NCBI GenBank assembly: GCA_964036665.1
Contig: OZ038528.1
Span: forward strand, 20,137,245-20,201,244
Length of the DNA stretch: 64,000 nucleotides
Reading direction: 5' to 3'
Origin: Gordius sp. MW1
Lineage: Eukaryota; Nematomorpha; Gordioida; Gordea; Gordiidae
Positions 25,340 to 39,600 of the stretch are shown piece by piece (position 1 is the first letter of the stretch; every line of letters begins with the position of its first letter). Below the pieces are notes generated by a model, which did no database searches, was not told where the DNA came from, and saw nothing but the letters and a program-made list of their open reading frames with translations. Both the position numbers and the translations under genes were made by a program.

Positions 25340-25500
25340 ATGATTAGAACTAGAGGGGGGTCACTAATGGTTTGAGGGGCAAAATAATTATTTTTTCAAA
25401 TTAAAGCCATAGTTATAATTTAATTTTAAGATTTTTTTGATTTCAAGGGGACAGTCGTCCATCCCTGCTTCCCCATGGCCCCATGGCTACGCTTCTACAC
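25340..25500. mobile_element. G-run hAT MITE, strongly decayed copy
   Basis: Keeps AGAGGGGGGTCA on the left and CCATGGCTACGCTTCT on the right, with the family's AT-rich interior, but both termini have drifted. No target duplication could be read. Confidence 0.5.
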
Positions 25501-25666
25501 TACAAGTTTCATCGAGAGCAATTGAAAAATAGAAGAGATTATAAGGCTTAAGCGTAATGAGACAGATGTTGTTTACATATTAGGCAATAGATGGGTTTTT
25601 ATTTGTACCATTTCTGAGATAATAAAATGGTTAATCCTAAGGGAATATTTACTGATCAACGACTAA

Positions 25667-26440
25667 TAGGGGAGACCGGGGCTACTTTAGCCATAAAAAA
25701 TTAAATCGTGTTTGAAAAAAAACTAAAAATTATTTTTTCAAATTTTATGTTGGAATCTATTTTTAAAGACTATTTTTAATATAGGAAGAAAATTTGGAGG
25801 GAAATAAGCAATAGTTTTTTCACAAAATAAGTTCAAAAAAAATGAAAATCCTAAATTTTTTAAAAGTGCCCGGGGTTAGTCATAGCCCATAGATTAACTC
25901 TGACTTTTTCACTTCTTATTAGTGTATGCTAACTCATATCAATAAAAAGATTGTTTCTTCATAAAAAAATGTAGAAAATGCAAATGTAATATGAATATTT
26001 TTTGTTTTTTAAATCCATTTGTAAAACACAATGCAAAAATGGCTAGCAATAGCCCCTTTCCGACTAGCCCCGACCCCTATTTTAATAAACAATTAATAAT
26101 TTAAGATGTTATATTGCATATAAAAATTTTATCATTATACGGTTTTTATATAAAAAATCTCCCTTTATAAGATAAAAGTTAAATCAATCCAAAATATTCA
26201 GCCAAAAAAATTTTATATGCAAAATAAAAAATTTTGAAAAGGCTACTAATAGCCCCGAAAAATCGTTTTTTCTCAATAAAAATTTTAAATTTTATTTTTT
26301 CTAAACAAAAATTTTTTTACTTATGTCATATGGAAAAATACACATATGGTTTAAATTTTGATTTAATATCATTATTATTTTAAAAAATAATTAGAAAGAT
26401 AATAGTAACCCCGGGCTACGACTAGCCCCGGTCTCCCCTA
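25667..26440. mobile_element. Unclassified inverted-repeat DNA element
   Basis: Ends TAGGGGAGACCGGGGCTA and its complement TAGCCCCGGTCTCCCCTA (18 bp perfect). The 774-bp interior is AT-rich but repeats the words TAGCCCC / CCGGGG at about six places. No reading frame is present. No confident target duplication could be read, so the superfamily is left open. Confidence 0.75.
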
Positions 26441-28084
26441 CAGCTAAATATTTATTTTTTTTATTTAGTTATATTTGCTGTTTATTTTATTGCTTATTTT
26501 GATATTTTGCGTTGGGCTATTTTATAGAAAACCTCTCATATCTTAATTCCCAGAATGTCACAAATGTAGTGTCCCTAAATCCTCAAGGGGATTAAGGCTG
26601 GTCATTTATTGACAATGCTATTACAATTGATCTAGACTTCGTGTCCATCAAAAATCCAATTTATATTACAAGCAAGCATTTTATAAGCATAAAAATAAAA
26701 AATGCTGTTACAATATATAATTGGCAAACAGCTTATGTAAGTCAGTTAACTTTTAACATTTTAGCTTTATACCATAACTTTAAAAACTCGAATATGTAAG
26801 TTATTGAGCAATATTCGTATTCGTATGGTTGCGACCAAAATTATTAATTGCTATGCAATTTATGGGTTGTATTTTGATATTTATTAAAGACTATTTAAAT
26901 AGGTTGAAATATAGTTAGAAATAAATTATAAGGCAACTTCATGTTAATAGTTTAAAATAAATTACTAGTTTATATCATGAATTTTTAAGTCGAAATTTCA
27001 ATTTTTAGCCCAGTTTTTTTACATTTTGGTGTTCAAGAGCATCTATTTTGTGTAAAACTCTTGTGTATTTTCCTAAATAATTTATCAGAAAGACAAACCA
27101 AAACAGATGAAAATAAATACATTGGTTCGCTATGGTAACATAAATTAAATATTTATGAATTCACAGTATATCCCAACTAAAAGAATTATCCCACCACATT
27201 TATAAGTACTCTTTGATTAAAACAAAAAAATTTATTACTCTTTGAAGGATAACTAACGCGAGAGACCTTAATTAATAAATACTTTTATTGAACTTATTGA
27301 TTGCTAAATTGGACAATACAAAAAATGTTATAGAAATATAAACAATTTAAAAAAATAAATAATAATTTTGTTTGAGAATAAAATAGCTTTCATCTTTTAA
27401 AATTCCTACTTTTAGATCCAAATACCGAAGGTTAACAAATAAACGCCGGTACTGGCAAAAAGATTTTATTTTTTAATCTGACCCGTTATATATTTAAAAG
27501 CTTCCAGTCTTTAAAAATAATAATCCAAATTTTAGTTAAAATAATATTTTAAAAGCCAATACGTTATTTCAACTAATATAAAATTGTTGACGTAACAGCA
27601 CGTAGAAAGATTATTGAATTAATTATAAAATATTAATCCATATTTGGTTCCCTAGAATGAACAAAATCTTCTTTATTTACAAGATAAAACTATAAATTGG
27701 CAATTTACCCTACCGATCTCACCTTATCAATATCGATGAAAAACCAATTGCAATTATTAAAATTATTAAATATGTAACTTGTATAACCAATACCTGACAA
27801 AATTATAATTTTTGAGGTAATTGGTAAATAAATTATAATTAAATATGGCTTAGCAAAGGCTACCGCTTTATCAGTAAATTTGGACAAATACTCTAACGCG
27901 TGAAAACCGCTTGAAAAACAAACAAATGTCGGTTATTACAGGGATTTATTTTGCGTTCTATGTTAAGCTTTTGCTTTACTAAATTGTGTTCTTAATGGTC
28001 GTTAAAAACCACTAAAACGTATAACTCACTAATATAGGGTTAAAGCGACCCGACTTATTTATGGTTTCTGCCAGAGAGGAGGGC
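26441..28084. other. No gene seen
   Basis: AT-rich intergenic sequence. The only feature noted is the HINE scrap at 26845. A 60-codon open stretch on the minus strand at 27705-27887 has no recognisable content. Confidence 0.5.
26845..26872. mobile_element. HINE 5'-end scrap
   Basis: Carries TTGCTATGCAATTTATGGG and nothing else of the family; a truncated 5' end. Confidence 0.6.
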
Positions 28085-28255
28085 AGGTGGTAGCCATCAT
28101 TGGAATTAGAGTGGGACAATAATGATTTAGGGAGGGGCAAAATAATCATTTTTTGAAATTTTAGCCATAATTTTAATAAATTTCACAAAATTTTTAGATT
28201 TAGAGGGGGGCAGCCGCCCCTACCTGACCCCCCCCCCCCCCTGGCTACGCCCATG
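28085..28255. mobile_element. G-run hAT MITE, copy with decayed left end
   Basis: Right end CCTGGCTACGCCCATG and a long C run are intact; the left end (GAGGAGGGCAGGTGGTAGCC) has drifted. The interior matches the copies at 12616 and 18736. Confidence 0.75.
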
Positions 28256-30630
28256 GTTGACCCCATTTGTTTTACATATATTTTAGTACAAGGGGAAGGA
28301 TCATCGGCTTTAACGTTTTGTTTTGGAAATCAAAGTTTTTATTTTACTAACCGAATTTGTAGAAACATATGGAAAAATTTATTTAAAATTTTTAGCGTGA
28401 AAGTTGGTTGACATGTCGAAACTTTAATTGTGTCCTAACCCTGAGAGTTACAAACTAATAACGGATTCTTTTATTGCAACTTTTAAACTTATTCGAATGA
28501 ACCAAAATTTGAGTTCATATAGATAGGGACAATTTATCTTTATAGATTCGTTAGATTTGACAAGTCCGATTTTATCTATATACTTTCATCTCAGATTACA
28601 AACATCCACACACAGTCTTGCTTGCCCCCTTGGACCGGGGCAAATGGGGTTATAATGACCCCCCCCCCTCTTAATATTCTTTGAAGTTGACGATGTAAAA
28701 CCTGATGTAAATGTAACCTCATTTATGCAACAAAATATGTGATCGTGTATAATAATCGAACAGAGAACTTGATGTAAATTATGAAAAGGGAAGGGGGGAA
28801 ATCCCTGGGGATTAAATACCCACTTGCTTGCAGGTTTTTACTATTTAACATCTTCTTACCCATCTAGCCCCATCTTATGTAGATTTTAGGGATTAAAACT
28901 AAGATCGCAGTAATGAGATTAGTGGTAGCGTTTGTGTTTAGGGGACTGATGGGTTAGGTCAAAATTAGGTATAACTGATTATGGTGTGGAGAGCACAGAC
29001 TAGATAGACTGCTCATCAACGTTTACTAAGTGTCCCGTCTTTCCGCCATTTTTAAATGTGCACAAATAAGGAACGGTTATATATAGGGATTATAGGGACT
29101 TTGGTTATTAAAGTGTTTATAAAACGTAATGAAAAAAATATTGAACTAGTTAAAAATTAAAAACAGCATTTTAAAATATAAATCAATTACACAATTCATG
29201 AGATAAAAAAATAGAAATACCGTGATGCTAATCTGCATTTTATTAAATAATCATTTATTGACATTCCCTTTTTATTTATTAACTCTGTTTGAACAATGGG
29301 GGGACACAGCAGAAATTTAGATTGTCAAATTCAAAAAGGTGGATTTAAAGGTACAGATTTTACCATATGAAACATATGACATGAGCGGTCTATGGTGGAG
29401 AGTTAGTTAAGACAGCACTAGGGTCTCGGTGAGATTGCTATCACTCTAAAACTCAAAAGGTAATCGAATGGGTAAATAAATGCATGCTACATTAATAAGT
29501 TTTTGTTTAAAATCTTTATTATATTCCTCACAAATAAATTATTCAATCTGAATCCTGGGTGTGCCCATGGCAAATGTTTTTTAATTTTAAATAAGTAGAA
29601 AAACAAAAAGTTATTTCATTTAAAGCTTTTATAAATCATACCGCAGTTTTAAATTAACCTCCAAAACCCAGTTTAAAAAATACTAACGTAGGGTTAATGG
29701 TAGCATTAGTTGTGGGAATTATATTAAAGATTTAGAACAAACAAAAAAAGTAATTTTTCTGCGACATTAATTATATCAGATATTTTAGTATTTTAACTTT
29801 AGACATAAAACCTAAATACTATTTTAAAACAAAAAAAACAATAAAACAGTTAGTATTGAAGCATAGGCCAACGCAATTTTTTTCCTAAAAAACGCGCTAG
29901 ACAAGTCTATAAAGGTCCAACTATACACAATTTTGCTAAATTAGGATAAAAAATCTAATCTAATTGCTTCATTTATTCTAACCACATTATACAAGGTTCC
30001 ATTCCTTCTCCTCACAACATCAAGGCATATTATAGTCATCAAATGTAAACTTAAGACCTCTAAGCTAGGCTTTATTGCAAAAAAATTGTAAATGTGAAAC
30101 CAACAAATGAACATGTATATCTTATTTTACCATGAAAAAGTTCACAAAATAAATTTTAAATTCGATGATTGAGCAATTAGATTATCTGACAAACCATCTC
30201 TAAAAATTAATACTATCATATTTAAAACCCAGGTAATTTATATAAGATCTATGCGTACAAAAAAAATTTCCAAACGAGGTTCACGTAAGCTTTATTCATA
30301 CACAATTTGAAAAGCATTAAATAAAAGGTAGTCCATATATACTTAAGCATATACATGATTTTTCGGCAAAATTATTCATTATAAATAAGCCATCAAATAG
30401 CAATAATATCGTCACAAAATATAATACGACGTAGAAAACTTTATAATTTAGTCTTCTACGATTCTTGACATTGCTAAAATGAAACGTTATAATTTTTGGC
30501 TGAGGGGAAAAAACTAAATAATTCATTAAAAACATAAATTTTGCCAATGATAAAACAAGGTGTCTAATGTAATAAGGAATGATCTGCTGGGGGAAGAGTT
30601 TCATAATCAAATCCCGAAAATCTCTAAATT
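28256..30630. other. Intergenic sequence and ALIX 3' flank
   Basis: Holds two members of a dispersed repeat with AGTCTATCTAGTCTATG-like words (about 28990-29060, reversed; about 29330-29410). The stretch below 30631 is the ALIX 3' untranslated region, with a possible minus-strand AATAAA near 30294. The 97-codon open stretch at 30317-30610 lies in that UTR and resembles no protein. Confidence 0.5.
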
Positions 30631-33600
30631 CTAAAATTTTCTGTAATAAGGATTATTGTCTTGCTGAGGTTGGACGGGGTAAGAGTAAATATTGGGATTT
30701 TGCGCGACATTCGCCATAGGATAAGGAGCCGTCGGATAGGACATTTGTGGATTTGTGCTTGAATAACCTGAGAATAAAAAGATTCAAAAGTTATAAATAA
30801 ATTAATAAGGGAATAGGATGATGAATATAATCTAATCAGAAGTATAATATGAACTTGAACTAAAAAGGGTGATTAATTTTGTATGTTCGAGGATTTATTG
30901 TAGTGTGAAGAATTTATCCAGTAATGAATTTATCCATAAGAAGAGAGTGATTTTAATTCTTTATTAACTAATAGGGCCAGGGAGACAAAGCGAATTATAG
31001 CAATAACATAATATATAGAAAATGTTTATACAAATAAAAGTTTAAACTATTCTTCTTTCACGTATGCACATATACCGCAAAAATGAAAAAACTTGCTTAG
31101 AACGCGAAAAAGGCTCATATTTTTAATTTGTCTTTAAATGAGAAGACAACAATTTATTTCTTTCCACATAATTATAAAAGAAAACGCTAAAATTATTGAT
31201 TACTGAGCGATTTTTATCATTAAAAAACTAGAAACTTCTTTAAAAATAGAGTGAAAATTGAATAAACCTTGATTGGTGCCGGCCAAAGTGTAAGGTTGTT
31301 GATAAGTCATGTAGGGGTTAAATCCACTAGGCATCGCTGGAATAAAGGGCGCTGGCGGGGCTTGAGCCCCTGGGTAAGTTCCGTAAGTGGGCTGAGCTGA
31401 GTACGTGGGCACGTAACCTAATAATTTTTTGCAATATTTAAAAAACCTTTTTTTTTCTGGGCTATTTACAAAATAATCATTTCATTTTGGTCGATGAGGA
31501 TTAGATATATGCTAAGGTAAGAGCGAAAGTAATGATAAATGTACCATGACAATAATGATCGCCCACCTAATTAAATGATATAAAACAACCGCAAAATTTG
31601 ACAATTTTTTGAAGCAATAGAGAGCAATAGAGTTACTACTAAAACTCTTGGGCTAAAAACGCTTAAAGAGAGATTGTTAGGTGAAAAATGCACTCTTTTC
31701 CTTAAATAATACTGGTTTGCAATCTACACTTTAAAGATACATAATTTGGCAGTCTGTTAGTTTACGCTTCCACACTGCATTGAAGAAAAAACAATAGCTA
31801 ATGCCGGTCTTTCCAAATTATTGATTTAGATTAAAGAGACATATATAAATCAATAAACGAAAGGTGTGAGGTATCTGCAATTTCCTTTTTACGACACACA
31901 TATTCACTGCTATGAAAAAACCAAAATTTAATAGAAATAAAATTAAAGCCAATAATTTAATCAAAGGATTACTAGAGTGAACGATAGGTGCTTCTGAAGG
32001 AACAATACTCGGTGGCGGGGGCCTGGGTGGTCCTAAATTTGCAAAAAATAGCTTAGCTTAAAAACCACATTTTCTTGATCCTTATGGGTGACATGAAATT
32101 ACAATAATTTTATATGTACTTAAAATTACCCTTTTATTATACCAAATTTAATATACAAAACCGTCGACTTCTTTATAAACCCAATATTTTTAGCAAAGCT
32201 AAGGCATTTATTTTTTGCTATATTGCTGAATGGCATAATTGATCCAAAAGTAATTACTAAAGAAGCCGGATTCAAATACTTAAGAAACTACGAAATCCAA
32301 AGGACTTTTCATCGTTGTCCAAAAAATAGGCATATTATTGCCAATTTTAGGGTTTATCAAAGGGACCTTTCTAAATTTAGGTTCTGGCATCATCTTTAAA
32401 AAATAAACTTACACCTCTCATCCATAAAAAATGATAAATTTCCTTTGTAACATAACATTTTTTACCATAAAATACTCTACTTATATACGCCCCCCCCCCC
32501 TTTTAGCATTGAAATACACACTCTAACTCAATACTTTATTATGACAAACATTAAAAATCTCACTATGGGGACCATCGGTAGAATTAGGATTTTGACCGGG
32601 CCCGGCATTGCTAGAGTATGGGGAAACGTAAGAATGGGCAGGCTGATTAACGATTTGATCTTGCATGTCTTTAATCAGCTCGTCCCTTTCCGTTTTCCGG
32701 GCAAAGCAAAGGTCGCTACACTTGTTTTGATACTTGAGCAGGATGGGCGTGAGGTCGTTGTAAAACTAGTGTGAAAAACAAACAAGTTTTTTTAACATTC
32801 TGTTACTTTCATTTAATATCACTGGAAGTAAAAAAACCTTTTATATAACGAATAATTATAAGAATTTTTAATAAATGAGATGATTACTAAATTTTTAAAT
32901 AAAATTACCTTTATCAAATAAAATTAAAAGTAGGATCCCAGCCAGTCCAAAATAAAAAGTTTAAACGAAAAGCTCCCTAAAAATTGATTTCGATACGGGT
33001 TCTACTTTTAAAATAATCTTATGTTTTCGAGATATAATTACATAACTGAGGAATATTTTAGGAAATTTGGCAATAAACTCTAAAAATTCGATTAAAAAGC
33101 GCAGAAGATAACATAGAGTTATTTATAAACATTTGGTATCCAAAAAGTGTTTTAGGATATAAAATTTGAGGTACAAAAAAGCGGTTTGGCGTGCAAAATT
33201 TACCTTCATGCCCTCTTTAAGATTAGCCGATATCTCAGTGTAACTATCGTAGGCGGCAGCTAGTTCTTGCAAAAAGGTATCCCTGCGTTTAGCATCAAAA
33301 CTAGGATCTTTACTTTTCTCCTGAACCAAAGCCAAATTGGCAACCTAACAATACAAATTGCAAAAAAAACTCAAATATAATATAGTAAAATTTTCATTTA
33401 TTTTAGGATTGTATTGCGAATTCTAACAAAATATTACTAACAAATTTTAACATAAAGGTTAACCACATTAATAATAATGATTATAATAAATTATCGGCAT
33501 AAGATTATTGTAAAACGAGGTAATTAAGAGCCTTTAAACCAACTCTTAAGTTTAAAATACGCGTAACTTTATACCTTAAGTGGACAAACGTTTTTAATTG

Positions 33601-36600
33601 AGGAAGGGTGCACAATTCACAATATTTTTCGCACTACTACCCAACTCCCTCCATTTTTAACCTAACCGTGCAATGCAATTCGCATTTTTAGCACATTGAA
33701 TTGAAAAAACTGATCAAAAAAGCATAATTTTAAATGTAATTTGTTTAAAAGGTGTATAACTTGAATTTTTTCGATGAGGTCGTCTTGTGTTTTTAAATTA
33801 AGTGCCGCCTGTTTTTCCAACTCCCCGTACGTTTGTATGAGAACTTCGTCAGAAATTTCTTTTTCCGCGATCTTGGAGGTGCCAGATTTTGAAAAAGCTT
33901 TGATAAATCTTTGATCTGCGTGAAAGACAACAAGATTAATAGTTTTTTTTGTAAAATTTAAGAAATGAATCTTAACTTTCCAATATCTGATTAGAATCAT
34001 AAGGAAAAACTTTTTATCATTCAATTTCGTATTTTAACAGATTCCAACATCGCATCTGCAATCATAACAGACTATGTAATAAAATATGGCTTAAGTTTAT
34101 TGATAGCTAGAGTTTTAACAATGTTCGTTTATACGAGCTAAGAAAGCAAATAAAATTAATTTTAAATCACCATAAAACACCCCAAAAAGAAGCGATTTTA
34201 ACATAAATCAATTAAAAATGATTATATAAAATGTTTTCCTTAATATCAACTAATATTATTTAGACAAATACAAATTTAAAAAAACGTTTTAAAAGGTACA
34301 ATAAAACTTTTTATAAAAGCAATTATTACTAAGTCAAAATTTTTAATAAAAAGTCATGGCTTAATACATGCCATTTTTAGATGTTTTTATTATGTAAACT
34401 GCTTTTCTTATTCAACCAAAAAAACTACTGTTTCAACGTAAAAAAACATCTTACATTTTAAATAAATCGATATCAACTTAAAGAAATATAATTCCAAAAA
34501 ACAAAACTACTACTCTAATTTATATTTGTTGAATAAATTTAATTTTCCCCTACTCATGTCAGGGGGCTTGGCGTGTTGAAACTCAAATTCTATCGTCTCT
34601 CGCTCAGCTTTCAGTGTTTCAACTTGCTCCATCAAATTTTTCAATTCTTTAACCACCGGCAAATCAGATTTCAATCCTCCAACACTGGCGGGTATAGATT
34701 TTGCTAAATCGTTCTACAAATAAAAAATCAAAGAAAAAATTGTACATTTAATAAAAAAATAGCAAAAATATCTTTTTAATATAATTAGTCTCGTTAGCTT
34801 AACACATAGAACATTAAAAAAATTATACATTCAATAAAAAAGTAGCAAAAACATAATTTGAATAAAATTAGTGTGGTTAACTTAAAAATATTCAATTCAT
34901 GTGCCTAAAATGGTTTAAATCTTGCGAAATCAAAATTTTTACATTATAAATACGTTGAATTTAAGGATAAATTTCAATTTTTAACTCGAAACTTTAATTA
35001 GATAAATAAGTTTAACATATATTTTACCTCGGAGTGGCATAGAAGTTCCATGATTTGCCTATGCTGAGTGAATTTGGATTTAACAATCTCGTCGGCGTGG
35101 ATGGCAGAATCAATAATTCTAAATTTAAAAAATTCACAATTTAGTATTCTATTATAATAAAAAAATTATTAAAATTTGTTGCGAGCTATCAATAATAAAC
35201 CATACAGAATATTTGGTAAAGGGATATTTATCGAGGATATTGTAATATTAAAAAAAGGGTGAGGCCCTTTAATATGAGTACTAAAATGTACCTTGTATTT
35301 TATAATATAACTCACAACTATGGTTAGCGTTTCCTATCTTTTTTCTGATCCTCTTATTATTTCTATAAATTTATTGGTATTGCACTGCAGCTCTTAAAAC
35401 AATTTGATGAGAGTTGCAAAGAGATTTAAAATGCCGTGGAAAAAGGAGTACCCTCTCACGATGTTTTCCATTATTGCATGCAACCCCCCAATACGTATAA
35501 TATTAATACCGACAATATAATCAATAACAAAAATCCAACTATAAAACTAAAGTATATAAAAATAATCTTTAAAGGGAAATTAAATAAGTTAATTAAGTAG
35601 ATATATACCTAAATACATAACACTAAGCTGATCAGGTTAATATAATAACACTTATGGTAAAGGAAAAATCGAGATTCCAAATTTTATATAGTTAATACTC
35701 GATTATTTTTAAAAGATAAATATTTCAAACATAGTAGCTATAAAGAAATCTCTGCAATAATTTCCTTAATAATTTAGCGTGGATGGATATAATTTAATAT
35801 CAAGTATTAGAACGATCCCAATTCATTGTCTCCCAGTTTTTATAAAATTGGGGTCTCACGGACCCCACACCAAAACAAATTTCGTGCATTTTACTGGCTA
35901 TATTTCTTGGCCTCTTCTCGAAGCGGGGCTTGTAGCTTGTCGGAAGGCGTCCTAATCCATTTCGATCCAAATTGCTTTCGCAATTGTGCGTCCGAACTTA
36001 ATTCTTCATCCAACTGATGCAAAGCCTGTAATATAGTGTTTTAAGAACATACTTTTAAGGCGAGAACTATTTAAAAAAACACTTAACAATTGCACATTTT
36101 CCAATAATTTAACGACCGAAAATGTATAAGCAATTTCTAATTGTCTTCCTGCATCAGTAACATACCATTCGTCCCTCTCCCTTCTAACAAAAATCCCGGC
36201 TGAGTCCATAAGATATGACTTACTAAAAGATTGTTACATTATTTCGGGGGCAATAACGTTTTGCAGTTAATATTTATAAAAAAAACGTTAAAAACAATCA
36301 AAAATTGCATATATAAATCTTAAGTCACAAATTTATTGCAAGTACGCTTACCCCACGTTCGTGATGACGCGCGAAGCGAAAAAAAGCGAAGTGAATTTTT
36401 GTGCTAATTTATCAAATTTTTTTACTATTTTTCTTAATATCTTATATTCATCGTGAATTTTATCATATATCAAGAAAATAACAATTGTAAATATGAGGTG
36501 TTCATAGTGAAACCTCAGACGATTATTTTCGCCTGCGGCAAAAAGCGAACGAAAATAATTTTTTAACCATTGCGCGAAAAGTACAAAATGATTTGTATCT

Positions 36601-39600
36601 TAATTTTGGTTCGCTTTTTGCCGCAGGCGAAAATAATCGTCTGCGGTTTCACTATGAACACCTCATATTTACAATTGTTATTTTCGTGATATATGATAAA
36701 ATTCACGAAGAATATATGATATTAAGAAAGATAATAAAAAGTTTGATAAATTAGCACAAAAATTCACTTCTCTTTTTTTCGCTTCGCGCGTCATCACGAA
36801 CGCGGGGTTATGCGTGAATTAAAGTGTAACTACTAAAATCAATTTCTAACCTCGGCCAAAATTTCTTTGTTTCGCGCCAAAAGTTGAGGCAACTCATGCA
36901 TAGATTTTTCGATTGCTCCCAAGCCTCCTGCCCTTTTGATAGCGTTGGATTTATCAAGCAAAGAGCGAGGTACGCCAGCCGTTTTGGTACCCTTTTTGCC
37001 TGAAGAACCCGTAGTGGCACCACCAAGATCCTCTAAGGCTGCGGGTAAATTTTGCGAAACTAAAAATCTGGAGAAATTTATCATAAAGAAAGCTTCTAGT
37101 ATAACACAAGAAACACATGAAAAAACGAATCCATTACAATTGAATTTGGGAGGTGAAAATGGTAAATTAATACCTTTTAACTTTATAACTTATAAATATA
37201 ATGGCAATATTCATTTCTTAAATTATCCCAGGTAATTCGGTACACAGATATTATTGAGCTATATGTACCTTGCATATTATAATCGTTTCAAACAAAGCTA
37301 ACATGTCGAATTAACTTTTAGAGCGCGGGTTATAATATTTAAGATAACAATTAATTTCAACGGCTGCTAATAGTTTTTCAATACAGAATGTAATTTTTCA
37401 AAGAATATATAGGGTAATAACGGTAAAAATATATCGTACAATTAGAACCATTTAATTTAAAATGGAGCCTTAGCTTAATTTCTTAATAAATTTAGAATAC
37501 TGGCTACGCAAGCTTTCTAACTAAATTATGAGACGTCGGTTGCTTTTTCTACAAACTAAGATCCTTTCCCCCCACCTTAAAAAAGCGTTGTCTAAAAAAA
37601 TCAATATTTAATGAGTTATATTTTTCAAACAAAACTTGATATAAACCGTAGGGTTGAATTTACCCGTTTAAATTTTGCGTAGCTTGTCGGAGTTTGGCAA
37701 TGTGTCCGTTCACAACTTCGGACTTACGAGTTTCGAAGACGGCTGAAGCTTGATTAACCGGTATTGGAACTATCTTGTGGAAGAGATCTGCAAATTTTGC
37801 AATTACATTTTTAGGATTAATTCGAAATCGAAGGTTATTTTTGGGAGGGAAAAATGCATCGAAATGCCCTTGTAAACCCGAGAGAACAACTCTAAAAAAC
37901 GTATTCTTCGATACATTTGATCAATATTTATAAATTTCTTTAATGAGCGTCATTCTCACAAGGAAAAGTATAAATTATGTTGTTTAGTGCCAACTCGGCT
38001 CCGGTCGAAAGAAATGGACAATCTAGCAACTAGTGTTATAAAAACGGCTAAGTTTTGTTTAATCGACATTTGGTTTTAGTCGACTAAACATAGCCAAAGG
38101 TTTTTTGGCCACACCTTTGGGCTCTTTATGTTAAGTCGGCTAAAACCAAAGGCCGACCAAACAATACCCAGCCGATTTTAAAACACTACTAGCAACTAAA
38201 CCGACCCTTACAAAGAAATTTCGAATATTTTGACCTTAACCCTAACCCAAAGGGGGAGCCCCCCGCTTATAAGTGATTCAGATGCAAGTCTTTCAGAATA
38301 TGGGGATGAGGCAGAATACCCATACATACGATTATCTTAGATACCCCCTCCCCTCTCATCTTCGTATTATTGCAAACTTTAAAACGGTAATTTCAGAAAA
38401 AATCCTGGTCTAAAGCGATCGCGATCGTAGTGCATACAACCTAAATTCTGCACCCAAAGCTACAATTTGTGAAAAAACAGCAATAAAAAAATAGGTAATC
38501 AGTGGGGCACAAAAATAATAATGAAATTGGGCTCGGGCGAGGTCGAAAAAAGCAAACCCAACCAGCGGTCATTAGCTATATGGAAGAGCAAGTAAAAGTT
38601 TTTTACAAAAACATAAGTCCACAGCCTTTAAAAACCCGTAAAAGTTTCCACAGCAATTATGCAAAAAATATAAATTGGACTGGACAGGATGGACAACCAA
38701 AAGTGAAGCCATAAACTGCATAGCATTTGCAAAAAAGAATATAGTTTTTTTATTATTGAAATGCAAAATATGTATTGTCCCGTCCTATCAAATTTTAATT
38801 TAATTTGATTTACCTTCAAATTCGGGTCGGGTGGGAGATTGCCAAATTAAAAATGGAGGATTTAATGGTACAGATTTTAACATGAAACGTCAGATATGAA
38901 TAGTCTATTCATATAAATTAAATTATTTAATGAAATTAAAATGAAAAGAAATTTTGCGATTTATAGTTGGATTTACCCTCAAATTCTGCTCCGGTCAGTG
39001 GAAAGGTGGGTGCTATGGGTCTAGCTAAGACAGCTTTATCAACGGGCCCCAATTCTTTGGGCGCCATAATGCGCTCGTGATATATAAAATCATTTTCTTT
39101 TTTCGCCGTTTCGAGCTCGGTTTCTACCATCTTCACCAAATCCCTGTAAGCCGATTGGCCGGCCACGAATGAGGCCGCCTTCTGATTGGCCGCTTTGCAT
39201 TGTTCACCCGCGTACTAAGCACCAATCGCGAACGGTAATTTTGAAATTTAAATTCAAATTTTTTTAAATCATGAAGCGACTTATAGTATCACAAATCTTT
39301 AAATATGCGTATATTATTTGTCTTTTATAACAGATACACGGTTATAAGATACTCCACTAATTTAAAAACACCTACAAAGAACACACTAATATCTTATAAA
39401 ATGCTTACGTAAGCTAAAAATATATCGTTTCGTTTCACTTTCCAAATAGTTTTTAATGATGAAAGAGAGTTTTCATCACTATGACAATTTTTTTATAATT
39501 AAACGCTTACGGCTAGTCGGCTAAGTTGTTCCCCAAATTTTTTTTCCACCTTAACCTCTTGAGCTTTGTAATATTCTGTCATGGCCGTCATTAAATTTTG

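Noticed and set aside
30317-30610. 97-codon minus-strand frame after the ALIX stop
   Set aside because: Lies in the probable 3' untranslated region, is hydrophobic and AT-driven, and aligns with no ALIX homologue.
32541-32774. 77-codon plus-strand frame
   Set aside because: Antisense to ALIX exon 16.
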